This document shows, piece by piece, positions 26,626 through 38,142 of a stretch of 64,000 bases of DNA (its first letter is position 1; every line of letters begins with the position of its first letter). The stretch comes from Thermoanaerobaculum aquaticum. GTDB taxonomy: Bacteria; Acidobacteriota; Thermoanaerobaculia; Thermoanaerobaculales; Thermoanaerobaculaceae. Below the pieces are notes generated by a model. The model worked only from the letters and a program-made list of their open reading frames with translations. It made no database searches and was not told where the DNA came from. The position numbers were made by a program, and so were the translations under genes. Where the stretch lies: contig NZ_JMFG01000025.1 of the NCBI RefSeq assembly GCF_000687145.1, positions 1 to 64,000 on the forward strand, in the 5' to 3' direction.

Positions 26626-28245
26626 GTGAAGGACCAAGCTCGCTATCGTTGGTTTGCCATTGGTGATCTCAACGGTTTTTTTGGGCTGATGTTTGACAAC
26701 ATGACCGTGCTTTCCTTTTTGGCGGGGATCCTGGTTTTTGGCTTTGGGTTTCCCGCCGACATCGTGTACCAGAGGATGTTCCCGGGCACTGCTTTGGGCG
26801 TGCTTTTCGGTGACATGGTGTACACCTGGATGGCCTTTCGGCTGGCCAAAAAGACCGGCAACCCCCACGTCACCGCCATGCCTTTGGGGTTGGACACCCC
26901 GTCCACCATTGGCATTGCCCTGGTGGTTTTGGGTCCGGCCTTCGTTTCCTTGAAAGCCCAGGGGATGCCGGAGCGGGAAGCGGCCATGATGACCTGGTAC
27001 ATCGGCATGGCCACCATGGTGATGATTGGCATTGTCAAAACCGCGCTTTCCTTTGCCGGGCGCTGGGTGCAAAAGGTGGTGCCGCAGGCCGGACTGCTGG
27101 GCTCGCTGGCGGGCATTGGCCTGGCGCTCATTGGTTTCATTCCGCTGGTGGACATCTTCGGCATGCCGCTGGTGGGCCTGGTTTCCCTGGGGCTAATCCT
27201 TTACAACCTGGTGGCCAGGGTGCGCCTGCCGGGGCATGCCCCGGGAGTTTTGGTGGCCATTGCGCTGGGGACGGCCCTTTACTACACGCTTGGCCCTCTG
27301 GGCTGGGTGGGGGGCACGTTCCAGCCGCTGCCGCCGGCGGAGTTTCACGGCGGTTTCCCGATTCCGACCCTGGACTTCATCAAGGGCTTTGTACCGGCCC
27401 TTACGTACCTGCCCATTGCCATTCCCTTTGCGCTCCTCACCGTGGTGGGCGGCATTAACGTCACCGAAAGCGCCCGGGTAGCCGGGGACGATTTCAACAC
27501 CCGGGACATCCTGCTCACCGAAGCGGTGGCCACGCTTATTGCTGGGGTTTGCGGTGGGGTTGCCCAGTCCACCCCTTACATTGGGCAACCGGCCTACAAG
27601 GGCATGGGTGCACGGGCCGGTTATACGCTTTTGACCGGCCTTTTCATTGGCCTGGGTGGGGTTTTGGGCTATATCGGCTACATCGTGGAGCTCATCCCCC
27701 GGGCGGTTTTAGCGCCGATTTTGATCTTTGTGGCGCTGGACATCATGGTGCAGGCGTTTTTGGCTTGTCCCGCCAGGCATGCCCCGGCGGTGGCCTTTGC
27801 GTACTTCCCCACGGTGGCCAGGCTCCTGGCCATCAAGCTCTCCAACCCGCAAATCGTGCCGGCGGCGCAGTTTTCCGCGCTCTTGCAGGCGCCCGGCAAG
27901 GAGCTGCCCGAGGTTCTGGTGACCGTGGCGTTGGGCAACGGCTTCATCCTCACCGCCATGCTCTGGGGCGGGTTTTTGGCGGAGCTCATTGACCGTCGCT
28001 TTAAGGCGGCGTCCTTGTATCTGGCGGTGCTTTCGGTGATGACGTTCTTTGGGGCCATTCACTCGGCATCACCGGAAGGGGTTATGTACCTGCCCTGGAA
28101 GCTCGCCGACGCCATGCAGCGCTCGCTGGCTTACCAGTTTTCCTCGGCGTACGCGGTCTTGGCGGTGGTGGTCCTGGCTTTGGGCTTTACCCGGGCAGCC
28201 AAAGAGCCCCCGGACACCGATTTTGGCCACCCCGATCGGGAATAG
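26626..28245 (+). CDS. NCS2-family nucleobase (xanthine/uracil-type) permease
   Basis: 539 residues with about 12-14 hydrophobic helices and no signal peptide. The GDLNGFFGLMFDNMTVL start and the NVTESARVAGDDFNTRDILLTE stretch in the second half match the nucleobase-ascorbate (NCS2/AzgA-like) group. The substrate is probably a purine or uracil, carried with a cation. GTG 26626 follows GGAGGG. The 156-nt leader was checked for a purine riboswitch and none was seen. A CNT nucleoside transporter lies nearby at 28712, so the region handles uptake of bases and nucleosides. Confidence 0.85.
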   Translation: MKDQARYRWFAIGDLNGFFGLMFDNMTVLSFLAGILVFGFGFPADIVYQRMFPGTALGVLFGDMVYTWMAFRLAKKTGNPHVTAMPLGLDTPSTIGIALVVLGPAFVSLKAQGMPEREAAMMTWYIGMATMVMIGIVKTALSFAGRWVQKVVPQAGLLGSLAGIGLALIGFIPLVDIFGMPLVGLVSLGLILYNLVARVRLPGHAPGVLVAIALGTALYYTLGPLGWVGGTFQPLPPAEFHGGFPIPTLDFIKGFVPALTYLPIAIPFALLTVVGGINVTESARVAGDDFNTRDILLTEAVATLIAGVCGGVAQSTPYIGQPAYKGMGARAGYTLLTGLFIGLGGVLGYIGYIVELIPRAVLAPILIFVALDIMVQAFLACPARHAPAVAFAYFPTVARLLAIKLSNPQIVPAAQFSALLQAPGKELPEVLVTVALGNGFILTAMLWGGFLAELIDRRFKAASLYLAVLSVMTFFGAIHSASPEGVMYLPWKLADAMQRSLAYQFSSAYAVLAVVVLALGFTRAAKEPPDTDFGHPDRE

Positions 28246-28248
28246 GGC

Positions 28249-28611
28249 TTAGGGCATGGCGTCTTCGTCCAGGCCGAAGTAGTGACCCAGCTCGTGGATC
28301 ACCGTGGCTTGGATTTCCGCTTTGAGCTCCCGGCGGTTCCGGCAGCGGCGAAGCAGGGGGCCGCGGTAAAGCACGATGCGGTCGGGCAGCACGTTGGAAT
28401 AAAACGCCCCCCGCTCGGGAAGGCTTAAGCCCTGGTAAAGGCCCAGGAGCTCCTCACCTTCTTGGTGGTCCAGGGAGGCCAGATCCTCGGGAGAAGGCTC
28501 CTCTTCCACCACAATGGCCACGTTGTCCACCAGCTCCAGGAAACGGCGGGGCAGCGCCGCCAGGGCTTCTTCCACTAAAGCGTCGAATTCCCCAGGGCTC
28601 AACCAGCTCAC
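28249..28611 (-). CDS. Small zincin-type metallopeptidase (PF06262-like)
   Basis: 120 residues ending with the zinc motif HELGH followed by FGLDE, giving the HExxHxxGxxD arrangement, with an N-terminal FDALVEEALAALP helix typical of the family. Function in the cell is unknown for most members. GTG 28611 is preceded by no ribosome site, but TATGAT ends 6 nt upstream, so the mRNA is probably leaderless. It converges with the permease gene 3 nt away and diverges from the CNT gene. Confidence 0.9.
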   Translation of the reverse strand: MSWLSPGEFDALVEEALAALPRRFLELVDNVAIVVEEEPSPEDLASLDHQEGEELLGLYQGLSLPERGAFYSNVLPDRIVLYRGPLLRRCRNRRELKAEIQATVIHELGHYFGLDEDAMP

Positions 28612-28617
28612 AGGGGC

Positions 28618-28623
28618 ATCATA
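28618..28623 (-). promoter_or_regulatory. TANNNT box for a leaderless transcript (zincin gene)
   Basis: Minus-strand TATGAT ends 6 nt before GTG 28611, placing the transcription start at about the start codon. No good -35 box is seen. Confidence 0.5.
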
Positions 28624-28711
28624 GCGGGCTTACACCTTGGCAAGAAGGGCCGGTTTTCTTGTAAGCTCTAGCACCGATGCCTTCCCCGTGGGGGAAGCGA
28701 GAGGAGGGGAC

Positions 28712-29938
28712 ATGGAGCGTTTGGTGGCGGCGTTGGGCCTGCTTTGCTTTTTGGGGCTTGCCTACCTTTTCTCGGTGAACCGCAAGGCGATTTCCTGGCG
28801 CACCGTGCTTTGGGGTTTGGGTTTGCAGGTGGCGGTGGCCGTGCTCATCATCAAGGTGCCTGCCGGCTTCGCTTTTTTTTCCTTTCTCGCCAAAATTGCC
28901 CGTAAGTTCCTGGAGTTTTCCGATGCCGGTTCCCGCTTCGTGTTTGGCGACGCCTTTACCGAGCACTTCTTTGCCTTTAAGGTGCTGCCCACCATCATCT
29001 TCGTCTCAAGCACCATGACCCTCCTGTACTACTACGGGGTCTTGCAGCGGGTGGTGGAGGGCATTGGCTGGCTCATGATGCGCACCATGCGCACTTCCGG
29101 GGCGGAGTCCCTGTGTGGGGCGGCCAACATCTTTGTTGGGCAAACCGAGGCACCGTTGTTCATTCGCCCTTACGTTCCGAGGCTTACCAACTCCGAGCTG
29201 CACGCGGTGATGGTTACCGGCTTTGCCACCATGGCCGCAGGGGTTCTGGCGGTTTACATCGGCTTTGGGATCCCCGCCGAGCACCTCTTGGCGGCCTCGG
29301 TGATGGGAGCGCCGGCGGGGCTTGTGATGTCCAAGCTCATGTTCCCGGAAACCGAAGAGCCGGAAACCCGGGGCAAGGCTAAGACCGCCATTGAGCGCAG
29401 CTGGGTCAACCCGGTGGATGCAGCGGCTGCCGGTGCCACCGATGGGTTGAAGCTGGCCCTCAACGTGGCGGCCATGCTCATCGCCTTCCTGGCGCTTCTG
29501 GCCTTGCTCAATGGCGTTCTGGGCCTTCTCGGACGGGCCGTGGGCCTGCCCACGCTGTCTCTGGAGCTCATCTTTTCTTACCTCTTTGCCCCGGCCGCCT
29601 GGCTTTTGGGGATCCCCTGGAGCGAATGCGCACAGGTGGGTGTGCTTTTGGGCAAGAAGACGGTCCTCAACGAGTTCATTGCTTACCTGGATTTGAAGGC
29701 CATTTTGGAAAACGGCAGCCCCATGGTGGGCGGGGCACTGGAGGCCAGAACCGTGGCCATTTCGACGTACGCTTTGTGCGGTTTTGCCAACATTGGCTCG
29801 GTGGCCATTCAAATTGGCGGGATTGGGGCGCTGGCCCCCAACCGCCAGGGCGATTTGGCGCGGCTGGGGGTGCGGGCGCTGGCCGCGGGCACCTTGGCCA
29901 ACCTCGCCAACGCAGCCATTGCAGGTATCCTACTTTAG
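28712..29938 (+). CDS. NupC/CNT-family concentrative nucleoside transporter
   Basis: 408 residues with about 9-10 membrane helices. ATG 28712 after GAGAGGAGGGG is chosen over an upstream in-frame start that adds 25 hydrophilic residues. Family signatures are present: GQTEAPLFIRPY, GFATMAAGVLAVY, NEFIAYLDL and the CGFANIGSVAIQIGGIG segment near the C-terminus. CNT proteins import nucleosides with protons or sodium. A lipoprotein gene follows 9 nt downstream and may be cotranscribed. Confidence 0.95.
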   Translation: MERLVAALGLLCFLGLAYLFSVNRKAISWRTVLWGLGLQVAVAVLIIKVPAGFAFFSFLAKIARKFLEFSDAGSRFVFGDAFTEHFFAFKVLPTIIFVSSTMTLLYYYGVLQRVVEGIGWLMMRTMRTSGAESLCGAANIFVGQTEAPLFIRPYVPRLTNSELHAVMVTGFATMAAGVLAVYIGFGIPAEHLLAASVMGAPAGLVMSKLMFPETEEPETRGKAKTAIERSWVNPVDAAAAGATDGLKLALNVAAMLIAFLALLALLNGVLGLLGRAVGLPTLSLELIFSYLFAPAAWLLGIPWSECAQVGVLLGKKTVLNEFIAYLDLKAILENGSPMVGGALEARTVAISTYALCGFANIGSVAIQIGGIGALAPNRQGDLARLGVRALAAGTLANLANAAIAGILL

Positions 29939-29947
29939 GAGGCGAAC

Positions 29948-31261
29948 ATGCGCCGGTTTTTCTGGATTTTTCTGGTGGTGGGCCTTTCGGCGTGCCCAAA
30001 GGATGTGACAAAAACGCCGGTGCCCCAGGAGGACGTGCTGGTGGTGGGGCGGCTGGCGGCGGCCAACGAGTCGCCGCAGGAACCGGGTGTTGTGACCCTG
30101 GAAATCCGTTTGGCGATGCCGGAAAGCATCAAGCCCGTCATGCGCAAGGAGGGACGGCCCATTGCCGAGGCGCAGGAAGAAATGATGGCCAAGGTGCGGG
30201 TGGACCGCTCCACGGTGTGCGTGGTGGATGGGGTGGCGGGAGACGTAAGCCGCCTGCGGGTGGGCCAGGAGGTGGTGGCGGTGCCGATTTCCGGCAGCTG
30301 CGCCATGGTGGGAGCCAAAACGCTCCTGGCGGATGCCGCGGAGGTTTACGACTTCCGCTCCTACCAGGTGCGCTTCCTGACCAAATCCCTGGAGCAAATC
30401 CCCAGCTGGGTTAACGACCGCCGGGACCCCGCCAAGGTGAACTCCTCGGGGAAGGAAGTCTCGCCGGTACCGCTGGCCGCCGGGAAGGTGCTTTACTTTT
30501 CCGCCGGTCTCCTGCCTCCGGTGAGGGAAGGGGAGTCCCCTCGCGGTGCCCTGCGGCCGGGGATGGTGCGGGGTGGTGCGCTTTTGCCCTGGGCAGAAAA
30601 GGGAGGCTTGCGGCCCTACCGCACCGAGTTTGCCCGCGGCTCGTGGACCCCTCCCCAGCAGCTGGTGTTTCCCGATCTGCCTGAGGATGCTTCCCTGCGG
30701 GTCACCTGGGTGAGCGAAGACGAAAGCGCGCTGCTCGCCGAGCTGCGCTTTACGGGAAAGGAACCCCAGCTGGTGCAAAGCACGCGGCAGGGGAAGGGGA
30801 GCTGGGGGCCTCTGGAGGCTGTGCCCGAGGCCGCCGGGAAAGCGGCCGGGGACGGCCAGCGCTTTGGCAAACAGCTGGGTGCCATGGTTTGGACTGTGTA
30901 CGAGTTTGGCTCTTCCGACCTCTGGCTGAAGTTCCAAAACCAGGCGGGGCAACCGGTGGAACCCAGGATCAACACGTTGGGCGCGGAATGGGCGCCGCGC
31001 CTGGGCCCCAACACCACCCTTTACTTCTGCCGGGGGGATCGGCAGCTTTTGTTTGCCAAGCAAACGGTGAGCGAGGTGCGCTTGCCGGGAAACCAGCGCT
31101 TGCCGCTTTTGGAAGCGGCCCCCACCGCCGACGGTTCCTTGCTCTTTTACCGCTTGCCGCGCTACACGCCGGGGGAGTTGGACTGGGATATTTTCGTGTC
31201 GAAAAAGCAAGGGGAAGGCTGGAGCGCGCCGGTTCCGGTGGACGAGTTTCGACCGGAATAA
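29948..31261 (+). CDS. Secreted lipoprotein with WD40-like (PD40) C-terminal region
   Basis: 437 residues with a lipoprotein signal (FLVVGLSAC, Cys16). About 130 residues of unknown fold follow, then a region with repeated beta strands of the PD40/TolB-propeller kind: SWTPPQQLVFPD, WAPRLGPNTTLYFC, PTADGSLLFYRL. ATG 29948 follows AGGAGG, 9 nt after the CNT stop. I infer a periplasm-facing lipoprotein; no catalytic motif is seen and function is unknown. Confidence 0.78.
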   Translation: MRRFFWIFLVVGLSACPKDVTKTPVPQEDVLVVGRLAAANESPQEPGVVTLEIRLAMPESIKPVMRKEGRPIAEAQEEMMAKVRVDRSTVCVVDGVAGDVSRLRVGQEVVAVPISGSCAMVGAKTLLADAAEVYDFRSYQVRFLTKSLEQIPSWVNDRRDPAKVNSSGKEVSPVPLAAGKVLYFSAGLLPPVREGESPRGALRPGMVRGGALLPWAEKGGLRPYRTEFARGSWTPPQQLVFPDLPEDASLRVTWVSEDESALLAELRFTGKEPQLVQSTRQGKGSWGPLEAVPEAAGKAAGDGQRFGKQLGAMVWTVYEFGSSDLWLKFQNQAGQPVEPRINTLGAEWAPRLGPNTTLYFCRGDRQLLFAKQTVSEVRLPGNQRLPLLEAAPTADGSLLFYRLPRYTPGELDWDIFVSKKQGEGWSAPVPVDEFRPE

Positions 31262-31309
31262 GCAGATTCCGGGTTACCGAATCGCCTTGGCGCTGGTCCC
31301 AGAAGTGCT

Positions 31310-31867
31310 CTATTCGTTTTTGACTTCCCAGAGCTCCTTGACCGCCGGGTGGTCCCAGGGGATGCGGTACTCGTCGGGGTCGTTGAGGTCAAAGCAGCGG
31401 GTGACCAGGTAAAAGAGCCCGCAGGGGTTGGTCAAAGGGCGGTAGCCGTGGGCCACACCGGCAGGGATGTAAACCCAGGCGTCCTTCCCCTCGCCCAAAA
31501 CCACAACCTGCGTTTTACCCGCAGTGGGGGAGTTTCGGCGTAAATCCAGGAGCACCACCTTGAGCTTAAACGGCGGGGGACAAAACCACACGTCGGCCTG
31601 CTTCAGGTGGTAATGCAAGCCCTTGATGTGCTCGTTCACCGTTACCAGCGAGTAGTTGAGTTGGGCTACTTCAACGCCGGAAAAAAAGCGGGCAAGCTCT
31701 TCGCTTCCCGGGTGGGTGGCCTGGTTCCGGTAAAGCTCCAGAAACAAACCCCGGTCGTCCACAAAACGCCGGAGGGGGAAAACCCGCACGCCTTCGATGG
31801 GCTGGGCGGGGGCGTAGGTTTTTTGCGTTCCTAAAAACTCGGGCAAGAGATCCTCAGGGGTGAGCAC
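31310..31867 (-). CDS. RmlC-like sugar 3,5-epimerase family protein
   Basis: 185 residues with the RmlC cupin pattern: VFPLRRFVDDRGLF near the start, the KGLHYH segment containing the expected catalytic His, and PAGVAHGY. dTDP-4-dehydrorhamnose 3,5-epimerases make L-rhamnose precursors, but the other rml genes are not here, so another nucleotide sugar could be the substrate. It begins 15 nt after the kdsA stop and is the last gene of the kdsB operon, consistent with surface polysaccharide or LPS synthesis. Confidence 0.82.
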   Translation of the reverse strand: MLTPEDLLPEFLGTQKTYAPAQPIEGVRVFPLRRFVDDRGLFLELYRNQATHPGSEELARFFSGVEVAQLNYSLVTVNEHIKGLHYHLKQADVWFCPPPFKLKVVLLDLRRNSPTAGKTQVVVLGEGKDAWVYIPAGVAHGYRPLTNPCGLFYLVTRCFDLNDPDEYRIPWDHPAVKELWEVKNE

Positions 31868-31882
31868 GGTTGAACCTCCGCT

Positions 31883-35135
<3,253 letters not shown>

Positions 35136-35143
35136 GTGGCGGC

Positions 35144-35172
35144 ATGCTACGGGAGAGCGGGGAGTTTGTCAA
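35144..35172 (-). promoter_or_regulatory. Promoter of the kdsB-pyrG-kdsA-epimerase operon
   Basis: Minus-strand TTGACA (35167-35172), 17-nt spacer, TAGCAT (35144-35149). The start of transcription should fall at or just before GTG 35135. Confidence 0.75.
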
Positions 35173-35230
35173 ACCATGGGGCCCCCTGGGCGTGGGGCGT
35201 CTTTTCGGGGAAAAGCCAGCAGGTGCGGGG

Positions 35231-35236
35231 TAAACT
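35231..35236 (+). promoter_or_regulatory. TANNNT box for a leaderless transcript (gene at 35243)
   Basis: TAAACT ends 6 nt before GTG 35243. No ribosome site or clear -35 box is present. Confidence 0.45.
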
Positions 35237-35242
35237 GAGCCG

Positions 35243-36187
35243 GTGTGGAGCGGCAGCCGTTGGCGGAGGGTGTTTTCCTGGGGCTTTTTGCTCCTGGGGT
35301 GGGCCTGGCTCCACGGTTTTTGGCGGCAGGAAGTGGGCAACCTCACCGGCGAGGCCCGGTGGGTTTGGGTGACCGCCGAGCTGGAGCGGCCGTACCCCAC
35401 CCGCGGCGTTTTTGTGGCGACGTTTGCGGTGGCTGAACCCGGGCCCGGGGCTCTCTTGAAGGTTGCCGCTGACCGCGAGTACGTGGCCTGGGTGAACAAC
35501 GTGCCGGCGGCTTGCGGGTGGTCCCGTCCCGGCTTTCGCCTGGATGTGTACGGCATCAGCCACCTCCTGCGGCCGGGGGAAAACCGCGTGCGCATCGAGG
35601 TGCGCTCCCCCACGCCGGTGGGAGGGCTCTTGGCTTCAGTGGACTTGCCCGGGCAGAAAACCAACGCGGTGGTCACCGGTCGGGACTTCCTTTTGGAGAC
35701 CAGGGAAGGTCCGGTGCCGCCGCCGGTGGTTTGGGGGAGCCCCCCTCGCTACCCCTGGTCCTTCCCCCGGGCCTTTTCCCGCCCCCGCACCCTGGACCAG
35801 CTCCTGGTGGAGGAGCCGGTGGCTTTTGGCCCACCTACGCCCATGGGGCCAAAGACCTACCTTTATCGCCTGGAAACCCCGGTTTTCGGGTATGTGGTGG
35901 TGCACCCTGAAGAGAGCGGGTGGGTGTGGTACGCAGCGGGAGCCAACGGGGAGGACCTGGCTGCGCTTAAGGAGCGCCTGCAACCCTTCCTTGGGGCTCC
36001 GGAGGTTTTGCTGGACCCCGAACCCCGGTGGGTAAGCCAGGTGCTGGTGGTGGCAAAGGGCAAGCCCAGGGCTGTGGAAGTTTGGCCGGTGGCGGAGCCC
36101 TTTAGGGCTCGGGCGCCAGGAGTTGTGCCAGGCAAGCACGCGCCTTTGCCACGGACGCGTTGGAGCTATCGTAACCCCCCAGAATGA
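35243..36187 (+). CDS. Membrane-anchored extracytoplasmic protein with beta-sandwich domain
   Basis: 314 residues. A basic N-terminus and one hydrophobic stretch (VFSWGFLLLGWAWLHGFW) act as anchor or signal. Residues 40-135 look like a carbohydrate-binding-type jelly roll, as in the N-terminal domain of many glycoside hydrolases (WVNNVPAACGW, YGISHLLRPGENRVRIEV). The remaining part is unrecognised. GTG 35243 has no ribosome site but a TANNNT box 6 nt upstream. Its 3' end overlaps the oppositely oriented TPR gene by 86 nt, so the true C-terminus or the neighbour's end deserves checking. Confidence 0.7.
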   Translation: MWSGSRWRRVFSWGFLLLGWAWLHGFWRQEVGNLTGEARWVWVTAELERPYPTRGVFVATFAVAEPGPGALLKVAADREYVAWVNNVPAACGWSRPGFRLDVYGISHLLRPGENRVRIEVRSPTPVGGLLASVDLPGQKTNAVVTGRDFLLETREGPVPPPVVWGSPPRYPWSFPRAFSRPRTLDQLLVEEPVAFGPPTPMGPKTYLYRLETPVFGYVVVHPEESGWVWYAAGANGEDLAALKERLQPFLGAPEVLLDPEPRWVSQVLVVAKGKPRAVEVWPVAEPFRARAPGVVPGKHAPLPRTRWSYRNPPE

Positions 36188-36428
36188 GCACCTTGCGGTA
36201 GCACTCCACAGCCAGGGCCACGTTGTTTTCGTGCTTCCACGCGAGATGGCCGCGCAGCAACCATGCCTCCACGTCCTGGGGGGCCACCTCCAGCAGCTCC
36301 TGACAGTACTTCAGGGCGAAGGGGTACCTCCCTTCCTCCAGGGCGCGCTGGATGTTCCGCCGCAGGGTGGCTGCCCACACCTGCTGTCGGCGTTTCCTGC
36401 CTGCCAAAAAATCGAAAAGGCCTTTCAT
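36102..36428 (-). CDS. Small TPR-type helical protein
   Basis: 108 residues with two to three tetratricopeptide-like helix pairs (ALEEGRYPFALKYCQELLEV, WLLRGHLAWKHENNVALAV). It is cytosolic, with no signal peptide. TPR proteins scaffold protein contacts; the partner is unknown. No ribosome site precedes ATG 36428; a perfect TATAAT lies 14 nt upstream. The last 86 nt overlap the opposite gene. Confidence 0.75.
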   Translation of the reverse strand: MKGLFDFLAGRKRRQQVWAATLRRNIQRALEEGRYPFALKYCQELLEVAPQDVEAWLLRGHLAWKHENNVALAVECYRKVLILGGYDSSNASVAKARACLAQLLAPEP

Positions 36429-36442
36429 GGCCGTGAGTGGGA

Positions 36443-36448
36443 ATTATA
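36443..36448 (-). promoter_or_regulatory. Consensus -10 box of the TPR gene
   Basis: Minus-strand TATAAT, 14 nt before ATG 36428, predicting a leader of only about 7 nt. No clear -35 box. Confidence 0.5.
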
Positions 36449-36493
36449 CACACCAGGCGTTTCGTCTTTCTCGCGCTTGCCGAAAAGCTCTGG

Positions 36494-37501
36494 CTAATGG
36501 TCCCTTTCCAGCACGAACCACGGTGCGGCCACCAGCGCGTCCCGCTCAAAGCCTGCGGGGAGAGAAGAGGCAAGCGCGGCAGCCTTTTCGCCAAAGCTTA
36601 AAGCCACCTCTCGAGCTTGGGAAAAAGCCCCGGTTTCGCTCAACCACTGCTGGAGCTCCTGGGGTTCGAGGCCGGAAAAAGCCCCCTCCCTGGCCACCTC
36701 CGCCACCGCCTGGCGCTGCTCGGGCGAAAACTTCGGCAGGGCGAGGATGAGCGGCAGCGTGAGCTTGCCTTCCCGCAAATCGGAAAACACCGGCTTGCCC
36801 AGGTGGTCCTGATCCCCCGTGAGGTCCAAAAGGTCGTCCACAATTTGGAAGCACAAGCCCAGGTTGCGACCGTATTCGCTGAGGGTTGCGCGAAAACCGG
36901 CATATTCCGGCGCGAACAGGGCAGGGATGGCGCAGGCCGCGGAAAAGAGCTCAGCGGTTTTGCGGCGGGCAATTTCCAGGTACTGCTCCACGGTGATGTC
37001 GGTTCGCCCCTTGAGGCTCAAGCCCAGGACCTCGCCCTCGATCATCTCGATGGTGGCCCGGGAAAGCACCCGCATGATGTCCAAATCGTCCACCTCCAGG
37101 GCCAGCTCCATGGAGCGGGTGTAAAGCCAGTCGCCCAACAGCACCGTGAGCTGGTTGCCCCAGCGGCTGTTGGCTGAGGCCCGTCCCCGGCGCAGGTTGG
37201 CGTGATCAATGATGTCGTCGTGGACGAGGGTGGCGGTGTGGACCATCTCGATGAGCGCGGCGTAGCGGATGTCCTTGTCACCTTGATAGCCCACCAGGCG
37301 GGAAACCAAAAGCAAAAGGGCCGGACGCAAGCGCTTGCCGCCGGCGGAAAACACGTAGGAGCCGGTTTGTTGGATGGCCTCCGGCCCAGCTTGCAGCTCC
37401 CTGGTAATGAAGGCCTCCACCAGCTTGAGGCGTGGCTCAACCGTCACCATGGCTTGGCGCAGGAGCGCTGCTCTCGAACCCGATGGAGATTGCGTGCTCA
37501 A
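36494..37501 (-). CDS. Trans-type polyprenyl diphosphate synthase
   Basis: 335 residues. The first Asp-rich motif is DDIIDHANLRRG (about 96-107) and the second is QIVDDLLDLTGD (about 218-229), with GGKRLRPALLLL near the N-terminus. Enzymes of this class extend allylic diphosphates with IPP, giving octaprenyl or longer chains for quinones, or solanesyl-like products. Small residues before the first motif suggest a long-chain product. TTG 37501 is supported by GGAGGTAGC immediately upstream. It is the last gene of the purH-lolA-synthase run. Confidence 0.94.
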   Translation of the reverse strand: MSTQSPSGSRAALLRQAMVTVEPRLKLVEAFITRELQAGPEAIQQTGSYVFSAGGKRLRPALLLLVSRLVGYQGDKDIRYAALIEMVHTATLVHDDIIDHANLRRGRASANSRWGNQLTVLLGDWLYTRSMELALEVDDLDIMRVLSRATIEMIEGEVLGLSLKGRTDITVEQYLEIARRKTAELFSAACAIPALFAPEYAGFRATLSEYGRNLGLCFQIVDDLLDLTGDQDHLGKPVFSDLREGKLTLPLILALPKFSPEQRQAVAEVAREGAFSGLEPQELQQWLSETGAFSQAREVALSFGEKAAALASSLPAGFERDALVAAPWFVLERDH

Positions 37502-37533
37502 GCTACCTCCGCAGCCTCACGGCCATGGCTATC

Positions 37534-38139
37534 CTACCTTTGCGGGCGCGGGTTGTCACCACCGGGGAGGCAGGAAGGCTGCCCCGGCAAGCTGGGCGAA
37601 AAGAGCTCCCGGGCCACGGTCTTTTGCGCCCTCCAGCGGGAAAAGCGGAAAAGGTTTAGGTTGCCGCTCCCGTCTTCCACCAGAACCTCCTGGGGGAGGC
37701 CGTCGGGGCCCAAGTGAACCACCACCCGGGCCAGCTCCGGGCTGGGTTGGCGGGGCAAAAGCGTGATCGCTTCCGCCTTTTCCTCCACCGTAAAAAACCC
37801 ACGGAGGGCACCGGGGTCGGTGAGGGTCACCAAAGGCAAGCTGGCCCAAGCTCCCTGGCTGAGCTCCAGGGCCTGGCAGGTGCCGGCTTCAGCATCCACC
37901 ATCCGCGCCAAAGAGCCATCTACGGCAAAGGTTCTCTTGGGGTCGCTTTGGTAGTCAAAGCGCACCCGGGAGGGGTGGGCGAAGGTAAAGGTCCCGTGCT
38001 CCTGGCTTCCCCGGGTTAAGCCTGCGGGCACGAAGGACTGGGAGAACTCCGCTTGCCAGGCGGGTGCCGCCTGCAGCTTGGCGGCCAGTTGATCCAGCGG
38101 GGAAGTGGCCTGCGTGAGGAGGAGCAAAAAAACAAGCAT
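37534..38139 (-). CDS. LolA-like periplasmic lipoprotein carrier
   Basis: 201 residues with a short signal peptide (MLVFLLLLTQATS). The body follows the LolA pattern: QAEFSQSFV, GTFTFAHPSRVRFDYQSDP, then a beta-rich barrel half and LVEDGSGNLNLFRFSRW near the end. LolA shuttles lipoproteins across the periplasm to the outer membrane. It sits 3 nt after purH. Identity of the exact LolA paralogue is not certain, because the family is divergent. Confidence 0.85.
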   Translation of the reverse strand: MLVFLLLLTQATSPLDQLAAKLQAAPAWQAEFSQSFVPAGLTRGSQEHGTFTFAHPSRVRFDYQSDPKRTFAVDGSLARMVDAEAGTCQALELSQGAWASLPLVTLTDPGALRGFFTVEEKAEAITLLPRQPSPELARVVVHLGPDGLPQEVLVEDGSGNLNLFRFSRWRAQKTVARELFSPSLPGQPSCLPGGDNPRPQR

Positions 38140-38142
38140 GGG

